This document shows positions 27,000 to 34,406 of a stretch of 51,909 nt of DNA, piece by piece. Every line of letters begins with the position of its first letter. The first letter of the stretch is position 1. Under the pieces are notes generated by a model that did no database searches, was not told the DNA's origin, and saw only the letters and a list, made by a program, of their open reading frames with translations. A program made the position numbers and the translations under genes. The DNA is from Bacteroidota bacterium. Its GTDB lineage: Bacteria > Bacteroidota > Bacteroidia > Flavobacteriales_F > PHOS-HE28. Location of the stretch: assembly GCA_018267055.1 (NCBI GenBank), contig JAFDZF010000033.1, positions 1 to 51,909 of the forward strand. Reading direction: 5' to 3'.

Positions 27000-27497
27000 A
27001 TGGAAGCCCATCAAGGCGGCGCACCGCCCGACGGCACCGGCACCTGGCTGCGGCCCCGGGGCCTGGCGCGCCTGTGCATCACCAGCTTCATCTACCAGGG
27101 CGTCGTGTTCCTGTACTACCTGGGGGAGCTGCTCGTGGCCTTCCACTACGGGTCCATGTCGGCCGAGGCGGTGCGGAACGAGGCTTCCGCCATGGGCCGC
27201 CTACTGATGCCGCAGCAGGACCTGGAGCCCCTGCTCGCCTATGCCGAGATCCTGCGCACCTCCGGCCTGCTGCTCGTGGGCGTGTTCCTGCTGCGCACGG
27301 TGGCCCGCTTCGTGGGCACCCTGCGCATGTGGCAGGGGTGGCGCGACGGCTTCCACATCTACACCATGTCCCAGCTGCTCGGCTGCCTGCTGCCCATCGT
27401 CATCGCGGGGCCGCGGCTGTTCAGCGTGCTCGGCTTCCTGCTGGTGCTGAACTGGTGCTACTTCTACTTCCTGCTGCGCAAGACCCTGCGGCCGTAA
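27000..27497 (+). CDS. Small multi-pass membrane protein, paralogue of the preceding gene
   Basis: The 165-residue product has hydrophobic segments at about 27-48 (ITSFIYQGVVFLYYLGELL), 83-97 (LRTSGLLLVGVFLL), 122-137 and 140-158. The sequence VGTLRMWQGWRDGFHIY matches the RMW...GF..Y motif of the upstream gene, so both belong to one small membrane family. The ATG at 27000 falls in the trailing T-rich end of the upstream terminator, so independent expression or read-through are both possible. It is convergent with ridA; only 16 nt of GC-rich palindromic sequence separates the two stops. Confidence 0.7.
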   Translation: MEAHQGGAPPDGTGTWLRPRGLARLCITSFIYQGVVFLYYLGELLVAFHYGSMSAEAVRNEASAMGRLLMPQQDLEPLLAYAEILRTSGLLLVGVFLLRTVARFVGTLRMWQGWRDGFHIYTMSQLLGCLLPIVIAGPRLFSVLGFLLVLNWCYFYFLLRKTLRP

Positions 27498-27513
27498 GGC
27501 CGCGGCGGCCGGC

Positions 27514-27891
27514 TCAGCGCGCGGCGATGCCGCTGATCTCCACGTTCACCCCGCGCGGCAGGCCTTTCACGGCCACCGCCTCGCGGGCCGGCGGCGCCTC
27601 GGTGAAGTAGCGGCCGTACACCTCGTTCACGGCGGCATAGTGGTCCATGCTGCTGAGGAAGATGGTGCACTTCACCAGGTGGCCGAAGTCGAGCCCGGCG
27701 GCCTTCAGCAGCAGGCCGATGTTCTCCATCACCTGCTCCGTTTCCGCCGCGATGCTGTCCTGGCGCAGCGTGCCCGTGTCGCCCACCAGGGCGATCTGTC
27801 CGCTGAGGAACAGCAGGCCGTTGGCTTCGATGGCGGGCGTGTAGGGGGCGAGCGGCTTGGCCGCGCCGGCGGGATGGATGGCTTTTTTCAT
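27514..27891 (-). CDS. ridA: RidA family 2-iminobutanoate/2-iminopropanoate deaminase
   Basis: The 125-residue product is the standard length for RidA/YjgF/UK114 trimeric enzymes. Conserved segments are visible: AIHPAGAAKPLAPYTPAI, LFLSGQIALVGDTG, VKCTIFLSSMDHYAAVNEVYG and ending PRGVNVEISGIAAR, whose Arg is the substrate carboxylate-binding residue. It hydrolyses reactive enamine/imine intermediates from PLP enzymes. The frame extends 25 codons upstream, but MKKAIHPAGAAKPLAPY is the natural start. The leader contains a perfect 10-bp hairpin. Confidence 0.94.
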   Translation of the reverse strand: MKKAIHPAGAAKPLAPYTPAIEANGLLFLSGQIALVGDTGTLRQDSIAAETEQVMENIGLLLKAAGLDFGHLVKCTIFLSSMDHYAAVNEVYGRYFTEAPPAREAVAVKGLPRGVNVEISGIAAR

Positions 27892-27901
27892 GTGCGCATG
27901 C

Positions 27902-27926
27902 GATCCCGTGCCGGATGCACGGGATC
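27902..27926 (-). promoter_or_regulatory. Hairpin in the ridA leader
   Basis: A perfect 10-bp inverted repeat (arms 27902-27911 and 27917-27926, 5-nt loop) lies between the ridA ATG and a CATCTTCG element at 27933-27940. With a -7 element there, the transcript would begin at or just before this stem. It could be an operator or a 5' stabilising stem. Confidence 0.4.
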
Positions 27927-28005
27927 CGGGGGCGAAGATGGGCACGCGGCGCGTCGGTCGGTGCACGGCCGCATGGCGCGCGGCCTGTGCGCAGGCACGG
28001 CCGGT

Positions 28006-28013
28006 TAGCTTTG
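28006..28013 (+). promoter_or_regulatory. -7 element TAGCTTTG of surE
   Basis: A perfect TAnnTTTG match ends 6 nt before the surE ATG. The spacer CGGCCC is identical to that before the rRNA methyltransferase gene at 36714. Confidence 0.65.
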
Positions 28014-28019
28014 CGGCCC

Positions 28020-28793
28020 ATGGACAAGCGCCCCCTCATCCTGGTCACCAACGACGACGGCATCTTCGCCCCGGGCATCCGCGTGCTGGCGGAGGAGATG
28101 CGGGCCTTCGGCGACGTCCTGGTGGTGGCGCCGGACAAGCCGCAGAGCGCCATGGGCCATGCCATCACCATCCACCACTTCCTGCGCCTGCACCCGGTGG
28201 ACCTGATGGAGGGCGTGCGGGCCTTCGGCTGCAGCGGCACGCCGGTGGACTGCGTGAAGCTGGCGGTGTACCACATCATCCAGGGGCGGCCCGCGCTGCT
28301 GGTCAGCGGCATCAACCACGGCAGCAACATCAGCATCAACGTGCTGTACAGCGGCACCATGAGCGCGGCGGTGGAAGGGGCCATGGAGGGCATCCCCAGC
28401 ATCGGGTTCTCGCTGATGGACCACAGCATCGAGGCCTCGTTCACGCATACGCGGTCCGTCGTGCGGTCGATCACCGGCAACGTGCTGCGGCACGGGCTGA
28501 CGCGGGGCACCTGCCTCAACGTGAACATCCCCGCCGAGATCGCCGCGCCCCTCCAGGGCATCCGTGTGTGCCGCCAGGCCTGGGGCTTCTGGGAGGACGA
28601 TTTCGAGACGCGGAAGGACCCCGCCGGCAAGGAGTACCACTGGCTGAAGGGCCGCTTCAAGGACATGGACCAGGGCGAGGACACCGACGTGTGGGCCACC
28701 AACAACGGCTACGTCAGCGTGGTGCCGGTGCAGTTCGACATGACGGCGCACCACGAGATCGCCGCGCTGAACACCTGGGACCATGCGGGGTGA
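28020..28793 (+). CDS. surE: 5'/3'-nucleotidase SurE
   Basis: The 257-residue product shows SurE hallmarks: ILVTNDDGIFAPGIRVLAE (metal-binding Asp pair), VVAPDKPQSAMGHAIT, CSGTPVDCVKLAVY and VSGINHGSNISINVLYSGT. It dephosphorylates nucleoside monophosphates and is commonly linked to stationary-phase survival. Upstream in-frame ATGs exist, but this start is placed correctly for the family and by the -7 element. Its 3' end overlaps the small membrane protein gene by 11 nt, which in turn overlaps lpxB, forming a tight unit. Confidence 0.96.
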   Translation: MDKRPLILVTNDDGIFAPGIRVLAEEMRAFGDVLVVAPDKPQSAMGHAITIHHFLRLHPVDLMEGVRAFGCSGTPVDCVKLAVYHIIQGRPALLVSGINHGSNISINVLYSGTMSAAVEGAMEGIPSIGFSLMDHSIEASFTHTRSVVRSITGNVLRHGLTRGTCLNVNIPAEIAAPLQGIRVCRQAWGFWEDDFETRKDPAGKEYHWLKGRFKDMDQGEDTDVWATNNGYVSVVPVQFDMTAHHEIAALNTWDHAG

Positions 28794-29103
28794 CACGCAC
28801 GGCACGGGCTTCGTGCTCGGGCTCATCGTGCCGCTGATCGGCTTCTTCGGCTACAGCACCTTCGTGGTCACCGTGCTGCGCCCCGAGATGGAGCTGGGCT
28901 TCTTCCTGCGGGGCATGATCTTCGGCATCAAGGGCAACATCGCGCCGGCGCTCTCGCTCAGCCTGCTGGCCGATGCGGCGCTCTTCTTCTGGTTCGACCA
29001 CCGGCGCATGCTCAAGGCCATGCGCGGCGTCATCAGCGCCATGTTCGTGCACGGCGTGTTCATCCTCGTGTTCCTGGTGCTATGGGGAAGAGGGTTTATG
29101 TGA
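28783..29103 (+). CDS. Small inner-membrane protein between surE and lpxB
   Basis: The 106-residue product has three or four hydrophobic segments (about 9-32 FVLGLIVPLIGFFGYSTFVV, 41-75 in part, and 85-103 FVHGVFILVFLVLW). It overlaps surE by 11 nt and lpxB by 22 nt, so its translation is probably coupled to both. No family function is known to me. Its position suggests a role linked to lipid A or to the inner membrane, but that is inference from context only. Confidence 0.7.
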   Translation: MRGDTHGTGFVLGLIVPLIGFFGYSTFVVTVLRPEMELGFFLRGMIFGIKGNIAPALSLSLLADAALFFWFDHRRMLKAMRGVISAMFVHGVFILVFLVLWGRGFM

Positions 29104-30197
29104 TCGCGGGCGAGGCCAGCGGCGACCTCCACGGCGGCAACCTGGTGCGGGAGCTGCTGCGGAAGGACCCCGCGCTGCAGGTGCGCGCCTGGGGCGGCGA
29201 CCGCATGCGCGCCGCCGGCGCCGAGGTGGTGAAGCATTACCGCGACCTCGCCTTCATGGGCTTCACCCAGGTGGTGATGAACCTGCGCACCATCCTGCGC
29301 AACATGGCCTGGTGCAAGGCCGACATCGCCGCCTTCAAGCCCGACGCGCTCATCCTCATCGACTACCCCGGCTTCAACCTGCGCATCGCGGAGTGGGCGC
29401 ACGGGCAGGGCATCCCCGTGCACTACTACATCAGTCCGCAGGTGTGGGCCTGGAAGGCCGACCGCGTGAAGACGATCAAGCGCGTGGTGGACCGCATGTA
29501 CGTCATCCTCCCGTTCGAGAAGGACTGGTACGCGCAGCGGGGCATGGACGTGGAGTTCGTGGGCCATCCGCTGCTGGACGAGATCGACGCCGCGCACGGC
29601 ATGGGATCCCCCCTGCCTGGTGACGACGGCCGGCCGGTGGTGGCCCTGTTGCCCGGCAGCCGCCGCCAGGAGATCGAGCGCATGCTCTCCACCATGCTCA
29701 CCACCGTGCCGCACTTCCCCGATCACCGCTTCGTGGTGGCCGCGGCGCCGTCCGTTCCCGAGTCCTTCTACCGCGGCCTCATCGGCGATGCCCCCGTGGA
29801 CCTGGTGGCCGGGCGCACCTATGCCGTGCTGCACGCCGCCCGGGCCGCGCTGGTCACCAGCGGCACCGCCACCCTGGAGACGGCCCTCATCGGCACGCCC
29901 GAGGCCGTGTGCTACAGCGGCAGCGCCCTCAACGTCTGGCTGGCCAAGCGGCTGATCCAGGTCCGCTTCATCTCGCTGGTCAACCTCATCATGGACCGCG
30001 AGGTGGTGCGCGAGCTCATCCAGCAGGACATGCGCCCCGCGCCGCTCCGCGCCGAGCTGGACCGGCTGCTCCACGACGGGGCCTACCGGGCCCGCATGGA
30101 GGCAGAGCTGGCCGAGCTGCGCGTCAAGCTGGGCGGCCCCGGCGCCTCGGCGCGAGTGGCCGACCGCGTGTGGAAAAGTCTCCAGGAGCGGCCGTGA
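29082..30197 (+). CDS. lpxB: Lipid-A-disaccharide synthase
   Basis: The 371-residue GT19 enzyme starts VYVIAGEASGDLHGGNLVREL, the classic LpxB N-terminus, and continues with MGFTQVVMNLRTILRN, LILIDYPGFNLRIA, YYISPQVWAWKADRVKTIK, LPFEKDWYAQRGMDVEFVGHP and ALLPGSRRQEIERMLS. It joins UDP-2,3-diacylglucosamine and lipid X to form the lipid A disaccharide, confirming a Gram-negative outer membrane. It begins inside the upstream membrane-protein gene. The stop is followed 33 nt later by the SpoIID-like gene with its own -7 element. Confidence 0.97.
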   Translation: MGKRVYVIAGEASGDLHGGNLVRELLRKDPALQVRAWGGDRMRAAGAEVVKHYRDLAFMGFTQVVMNLRTILRNMAWCKADIAAFKPDALILIDYPGFNLRIAEWAHGQGIPVHYYISPQVWAWKADRVKTIKRVVDRMYVILPFEKDWYAQRGMDVEFVGHPLLDEIDAAHGMGSPLPGDDGRPVVALLPGSRRQEIERMLSTMLTTVPHFPDHRFVVAAAPSVPESFYRGLIGDAPVDLVAGRTYAVLHAARAALVTSGTATLETALIGTPEAVCYSGSALNVWLAKRLIQVRFISLVNLIMDREVVRELIQQDMRPAPLRAELDRLLHDGAYRARMEAELAELRVKLGGPGASARVADRVWKSLQERP

Positions 30198-30215
30198 TAC
30201 CGGTCGCCACCCCGG

Positions 30216-30223
30216 TAGTTTCG
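30216..30223 (+). promoter_or_regulatory. -7 element TAGTTTCG of the SpoIID-like gene
   Basis: TAGTTTCG ends 7 nt before the ATG at 30231. Confidence 0.55.
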
Positions 30224-30230
30224 CGCCGCG

Positions 30231-31400
30231 ATGCTGCGATCCATGGCCCTCTGGGCGGCCCTTTCCCTGGGCCTCTGCGCCGCCGCGCGTGAGCCGGACG
30301 TGCGCGTGGGACTGCTGCGCGACATCACCACCCGCCAGGTGATGGTGATGGGCAGCCACGGGCCGCTCACGATCCTCGCCGACGGCCGGAACGTGGGCGA
30401 GCTGGGCAGCAACGACGGGCTGAAGCTGGAGTGCACGCCGAACGGCATCGTCGGGAAATCCTTGAGCCTGGCGCTCTCCGCCAAGCGCACCCTCACCCTG
30501 CGCTCGCCCAACGGCCGCGGCTTCCGCCTGCGCTCGCTCGGCCCGCAGACGCAGGAGCGCACCTATCCGGGCGCGTCGCTCGAGGTGCAGCGCGTGGGCG
30601 ATGCCTTCCAGCTGGTGGCCGTGGTGCCGCTGGAGGAGTACGTGGGCGGCGTGGTGCAGAGCGAGGCCGGCAAGGACAAGGCCCCCGAGTACTACAAGCT
30701 GCAGGCGGTGAGCTGCCGCACCTACGCCCTGGCCAACCTGCGCCGCCACGCGGGCGAAGGCTTCTCCGTGTGCGACGGCACGCACTGCCAGGTGTTCCTG
30801 GGCCGCTGTACGCTGGACACCATCAAGCAGGCCGTCACCGCCACGCATGACATGGTGGTGGTGGACGCGGGCATCCGCCTCATCCACGCCACCTTCCACA
30901 GCAACTGCGGCGGCGAGACGATGAACGCGGAGGACCTCTGGAGCAAGAGCGAGCCCTACCTGGTGAGCACGTTGGACACCTTCTGCCTCCATGCCCCGCA
31001 CGCCATCTGGCAGCAGCGCATGCCGCGTACGCAATGGCTGGGCTACCTGAAGAAGAACTACGGCGTCGACACCGGCGATCCCCGCGTGGTGGCCTCCGTC
31101 ACCGAGCACGACCCCGCCTGCCGCGAGCTCTACCTGGGCAACATCCCGCCTTACGTTCCGCTGGCGAAAGTGCGCACCGACCTCAAGTTGAACTCCACCT
31201 ACTTCCGCATCCACGGCGAAGGCGACCAGGTGGTGTTCGAGGGCCGCGGCTTCGGCCACGGCATCGGGCTCTGCCAGGAAGGGGCCATGCGCATGGCGCG
31301 CGCCGGCTACCCGTTCACCGACATCCTGCACCACTACTTCGCCGAGGTGCACCTGGTGGACCTGAAGACGATCGATTTCTTCCGCGACGAAGGGCGGTAG
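30231..31400 (+). CDS. SpoIID/LytB domain protein
   Basis: The 389-residue product has a short signal peptide (MLRSMALWAALSLGLCAAA). The SpoIID domain shows VVPLEEYVGGVVQSEAG (catalytic Glu region), KLQAVSCRTYALAN, FHSNCGGETMNAEDLW and the C-terminal GRGFGHGIGLCQEGAMRMA. Characterised SpoIID is a lytic transglycosylase acting on stem-peptide-free peptidoglycan during sporulation; non-spore-formers such as Bacteroidota have homologues of unclear role. Residues 20-110 form an extra N-terminal domain. It is convergent with the GNAT gene; a 7-bp palindrome at 31418-31432 lies in the 51-nt gap. Confidence 0.9.
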   Translation: MLRSMALWAALSLGLCAAAREPDVRVGLLRDITTRQVMVMGSHGPLTILADGRNVGELGSNDGLKLECTPNGIVGKSLSLALSAKRTLTLRSPNGRGFRLRSLGPQTQERTYPGASLEVQRVGDAFQLVAVVPLEEYVGGVVQSEAGKDKAPEYYKLQAVSCRTYALANLRRHAGEGFSVCDGTHCQVFLGRCTLDTIKQAVTATHDMVVVDAGIRLIHATFHSNCGGETMNAEDLWSKSEPYLVSTLDTFCLHAPHAIWQQRMPRTQWLGYLKKNYGVDTGDPRVVASVTEHDPACRELYLGNIPPYVPLAKVRTDLKLNSTYFRIHGEGDQVVFEGRGFGHGIGLCQEGAMRMARAGYPFTDILHHYFAEVHLVDLKTIDFFRDEGR

Positions 31401-31451
31401 GTCCCTGCGTCGGGGATCAGGGAAGTTCCCTGCGCTCGCGTAAAGGCGGGT

Positions 31452-31946
31452 TCAGCGATCGACGCGGTACACGTGGGCTCCTGCGTGGTCGCCTGCCTGC
31501 TCCACCTTCCAGAAGCGGCCGCCGTTCTTCTCGATCACGCGCCGGCTGGCCTGGTTGTCCGGGTGGATCGTGGAGATGACGAACGGAACGTCGTGCTCGC
31601 CGAAGGCCAGTTCCAGCATCAGGCGCACCGCGCGGGTGGCGTAGCCCTTTCCCCAGTGCTCGCGCAGCAGGCGATAGCCCATCGCGGTGCCACCCGCCCC
31701 GTTCCGCAGGCTGCAGCGGCCCACCCAGGTGCCATCCTCCGCTTCGATGGCCCAGCGGCCGATGCCATCGGGCAGGCTCCGGGGGATGTCCATGATCCAT
31801 TGCGTGGCCGCTGCCTGGTCGGCGAACGGAGCGTCGTGCACGAACCGCAGCACCTCCGGATCCTCATTGAGGCGCAGGATCCACGCAGCATCACCGGGAC
31901 CCAACGGCCGAAGCCGCAGGCGAGGGAGGAGGTCCGTCCGATCCAT
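31452..31946 (-). CDS. GNAT N-acetyltransferase, RimJ/RimL-like
   Basis: The 164-residue product starts MDRTDLLPRLRLRPLGPGDA, followed by GNAT elements: WAIEAEDGTWVGRCSLRN, the acetyl-CoA loop LLREHWGKGYATRAVRLML and ISTIHPDNQASRRVIEKNGG. This arrangement fits RimJ/RimL-type transferases, which acetylate protein N-termini, amino acids or small molecules. The open frame runs 40 codons upstream through the rRNA methyltransferase relic, which is not part of this gene; a TACCTTCG element 5 nt before the chosen ATG supports the start. The gene diverges from the truncated methyltransferase copy, and before the rearrangement it probably diverged from the intact gene. Confidence 0.88.
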   Translation of the reverse strand: MDRTDLLPRLRLRPLGPGDAAWILRLNEDPEVLRFVHDAPFADQAAATQWIMDIPRSLPDGIGRWAIEAEDGTWVGRCSLRNGAGGTAMGYRLLREHWGKGYATRAVRLMLELAFGEHDVPFVISTIHPDNQASRRVIEKNGGRFWKVEQAGDHAGAHVYRVDR

Positions 31947-31951
31947 GTGCG

Positions 31952-31959
31952 CGAAGGTA
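31952..31959 (-). promoter_or_regulatory. -7 element TACCTTCG of the GNAT gene
   Basis: TACCTTCG on the minus strand, ending 5 nt before the ATG at 31946. Confidence 0.6.
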
Positions 31960-31986
31960 CCCCGCGGTGGTCCGCCGGCCGTTCGC

Positions 31987-32119
31987 TTTCCGCCGGTCCA
32001 CCTTCGCGGCCCATGCGCGACCGGCTGTACATCGACGACACCCGCCAACGGATTCGGCAGGGCCATCCGTGGGTCTATGACAACCAGGTATTGCGCTTCG
32101 AGGGGCGGCCGCAGCCCGG
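31987..32119 (+). repeat. Left 133-bp direct repeat (5' end of rRNA methyltransferase)
   Basis: This segment is identical to 36688-36820 except at 3 positions, with no gaps. It includes the leader, the -7 region and the first 36 codons of the rRNA methyltransferase gene. Identity ends abruptly inside a codon at 32119/36820. Confidence 0.95.
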
Positions 32120-32132
32120 TGTTCAGTGGTAG
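32013..32132 (+). pseudogene. Truncated 5' copy of the RlmI-family methyltransferase gene
   Basis: The 39-codon fragment begins MRDRLYIDDTRQRIRQGHPW and follows the intact gene at 36714 to RPQPG, then switches to GVQW and a stop. Both coding differences from the intact copy are silent third-position changes (ATT/ATC for Ile, TAT/TAC for Tyr). The catalytic methyltransferase domain is absent, leaving only part of the PUA-like N-terminus, so it cannot be an enzyme. The -7 element reads CACCTTCG here against TACCTTCG in the intact copy. Confidence 0.9.
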
Positions 32133-32268
32133 GCGTGGTGGCCCCTTGTATGGCCTGGAAGTGTATAGGAATACGGAATTCTTGGTAGAAGTCTAACGAT
32201 CGATTGCCATGCTTGATCTATCTTTAGATCGCTCCCACGGTCGTCCGCGTCGTGTCCACACGCTTAAG

Positions 32269-33270
32269 ATGGTACGAACGATCCTCCGAAGCACGGCTTG
32301 CACCGCCCTCGCGGTGATCGCCATCCTGGCCCGGGCCCAGAACTTGGTGCCGAACCCGGGCTTTGAAGAGTACACAGAATGTCCATCGATCTACGGCGAG
32401 TTGTTCAAGACAAATGACTGGTTTGCGGCATTCGTAAGTCCTGAATACTACAACTCGTGCGATACAAGCGATATCGTCGGAGTTCCAAATAACATGTTCG
32501 GGTTCCAGCAACCTGCGACCGGTGCTGCATATACAGGTATCTGGAGCTACTCGAATGGCGATCCTGGGTTCGGCTTGCATGAGGTCATGGGTGTTCATTT
32601 GCCACAGCCTTTGGTCGTCGGTCAGACTTACTGGGCATCGTTCAAGGCGAGTTGGACCTCGGGTTATCCCTTCTTGGACGCGATGGTGAAATATGCTTCG
32701 AACAACTTGGGCATATTGTTGAGCATGGATTCGCTCAGCGGGGAAGGCGATTGGCTGCCATGGCCGAACAGAGCGCATATCCATACGGAACAGATCATCA
32801 CGGATTCAATAGAGTGGACGACGATCGCGGGTCAGTTCGTGGCAGACTCAGCCTATCGCTATCTCTATGTTGGGAATTTCTTTGGCGATGACCAGACAGA
32901 AGCGATTATCATGCAGCCGGATGCGGATGAAGTAGGCTACTATTATATCGATGACGTCTGCTTGTCGGCCACACCTACGTTCTGCCCGGTCGCGACGAGC
33001 GTCGGAGAGAGTGCTCAGGGCAGTTCATTCTGCGCACACTGGGATGTTCCTGCTCATGCATTGCTGGTCAGCGGGTTGCCGGCTGGAAATTACAGATCAA
33101 CATTGTTCGATGCGGCCGGCCGTGTAACCGCAGAGGCCTTATTGAACAGCAATGGGCAGCGGGAAGAGGTGGCGATCGATATCGATCCCAAGGGCATGGG
33201 CATGTTCATCCTGCGTATCCAAGGCGGTGGGCATGCATGGCATTACAAACTAGTGCCACTGGTGCGATGA
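32269..33270 (+). CDS. Secreted 'VPNPSFEEYTxC' family protein, first tandem copy
   Basis: The 333-residue product starts MVRTILRSTACTALAVIAIL with signal cleavage after ARAQ; the frame continues 20 codons upstream without a signal. The mature part opens NLVPNPGFEEYTECPS and runs on as a beta-rich domain (GVPNNMFGFQQPATGAAYTG, YYIDDVCLSATPTFC) of a type often found in Bacteroidota surface proteins, probably a carbohydrate-binding-like jelly roll. The last 80 residues (ALLVSGLPAGNYRSTLFDAA ... WHYKLVPLVR) look like a divergent T9SS tail. Apart from the signal sequence, the gene is much less GC-rich than the genome. It is 1,125 bp from its paralogue and the same length. Confidence 0.82.
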   Translation: MVRTILRSTACTALAVIAILARAQNLVPNPGFEEYTECPSIYGELFKTNDWFAAFVSPEYYNSCDTSDIVGVPNNMFGFQQPATGAAYTGIWSYSNGDPGFGLHEVMGVHLPQPLVVGQTYWASFKASWTSGYPFLDAMVKYASNNLGILLSMDSLSGEGDWLPWPNRAHIHTEQIITDSIEWTTIAGQFVADSAYRYLYVGNFFGDDQTEAIIMQPDADEVGYYYIDDVCLSATPTFCPVATSVGESAQGSSFCAHWDVPAHALLVSGLPAGNYRSTLFDAAGRVTAEALLNSNGQREEVAIDIDPKGMGMFILRIQGGGHAWHYKLVPLVR

Positions 33271-33393
33271 CATGGTGCCCGGGATCGTATAGGAATGCGC
33301 TATCCTTGGTCGGAACGTAATGCCCGCTGCCCAATGTCCGCTCTAGCTTCACGTTGTTCCCTCGGTCGTCCTCCTCGCGCCCGCATCCTGGAA

Positions 33394-34395
33394 ATGGTAC
33401 GAACGATCCTCCGAAGCACGGCTTGCACCGCCCTCGCGGTGGTCGCCATCCTGGCCCGGGCCCAGAATTTGGTGCCGAATCCGAGCTTCGAGGAGTACAC
33501 AGAGTGTCCTTCGTATTATGGAGAGTGGTTCAAGATTGACAACTGGTTCACCGGTTTTGCAACTCCTGATTATTTCCATATGTGCGATGGATCGGATTTC
33601 GTCGGAGTACCCCGGAACGTCTTTGGGTATCAGCAGCCCGCAACAGGGCAGGCATACTGCGGTATATGGGGCTATTCGGCAGCTGGCCCGGGGTTTGGAC
33701 TTCATGAACTGCTGGGTATCCGGCTCAACGAACCGCTGATCGTAGGAGAAACCTACTGGGCGTCCGTCAAGGTGAGTTGGACAACAGGCCATCCGTTCAA
33801 AGAGACAAATGCGGGCTTTGCTTCCAATAAACTTGGCCTGTTCTTAAGTCTGGATTCGCTTGTAGGTGAACAGGGTTGGCTGCCATGGCCTGGAGGAGCG
33901 CAGGTCTATACCGAGCAGATTATTACGGATTCAGTGGGATGGACGACCATCGCGGGCCATTTCACGGCGGACGCTCCTTACGTGTTCCTCTATGTTGGGA
34001 ATGTTTTCGGGGATGACCAGACACAGGTGATCCGAATACAGGATGGCACGGACGATTTCAGTTACTACTATGTGGATGATGTGTGTCTCTCAATGGATTC
34101 GGCTTTTTGTCCGATCGATATGGGCATTCAGGAAGCAGTGCCTATGGATCGTCCGATGGTGGCTTGGAGCGGAGTGTCCATGGCGCTCCGCGTGATGGGT
34201 GCTCAGGCGGGCATTTATGATATGCTTCTATATGACGTTGTTGGTAGACTGCTGGACCAAAGAGCTTTTGCTAGTTCCGGCTTACAAGACGATGTGCTCG
34301 TTCCCATAAGAACCAATGTTCTTGCTCCTGTCATTCTCCGCTTGCAAAGCGGTGAGCGCGAATGGCATTACAAGTTGACACCGCCAGTGCCATAA
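33394..34395 (+). CDS. Secreted 'VPNPSFEEYTxC' family protein, second tandem copy
   Basis: The 333-residue product is the paralogue of the preceding gene, exactly equal in length. Its signal peptide DNA (33394-33466) differs from the first copy at one base, whereas the mature regions have diverged considerably at the protein level. Shared landmarks are NLVPNPSFEEYTECPSYYGE, GVPRNVFGYQQPATGQAYCG, YTEQIITDSVGWTTIAGHF and YYVDDVCLSMDSAFCP. It ends in a T9SS-like tail (REWHYKLTPPVP). The frame extends 33 codons upstream, but the signal peptide fixes the start. The stop is 11 nt before the S74 gene, so the two are probably co-transcribed. Low GC as in copy 1. Confidence 0.82.
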   Translation: MVRTILRSTACTALAVVAILARAQNLVPNPSFEEYTECPSYYGEWFKIDNWFTGFATPDYFHMCDGSDFVGVPRNVFGYQQPATGQAYCGIWGYSAAGPGFGLHELLGIRLNEPLIVGETYWASVKVSWTTGHPFKETNAGFASNKLGLFLSLDSLVGEQGWLPWPGGAQVYTEQIITDSVGWTTIAGHFTADAPYVFLYVGNVFGDDQTQVIRIQDGTDDFSYYYVDDVCLSMDSAFCPIDMGIQEAVPMDRPMVAWSGVSMALRVMGAQAGIYDMLLYDVVGRLLDQRAFASSGLQDDVLVPIRTNVLAPVILRLQSGEREWHYKLTPPVP

Positions 34396-34406
34396 AAACG
34401 AGGACA

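Noticed and set aside
24618-27497. A long frame apparently fusing upstream sequence to the second small membrane protein
   Set aside because: Most of it is antisense to lpdA and crosses another gene; only the part from 27000 is real.
31473-32132. A 219-codon plus-strand frame ending in the truncated methyltransferase copy, as a possible fusion gene
   Set aside because: The upstream part is antisense to the GNAT gene; only the last 39 codons match the methyltransferase, starting at its normal ATG with its leader.
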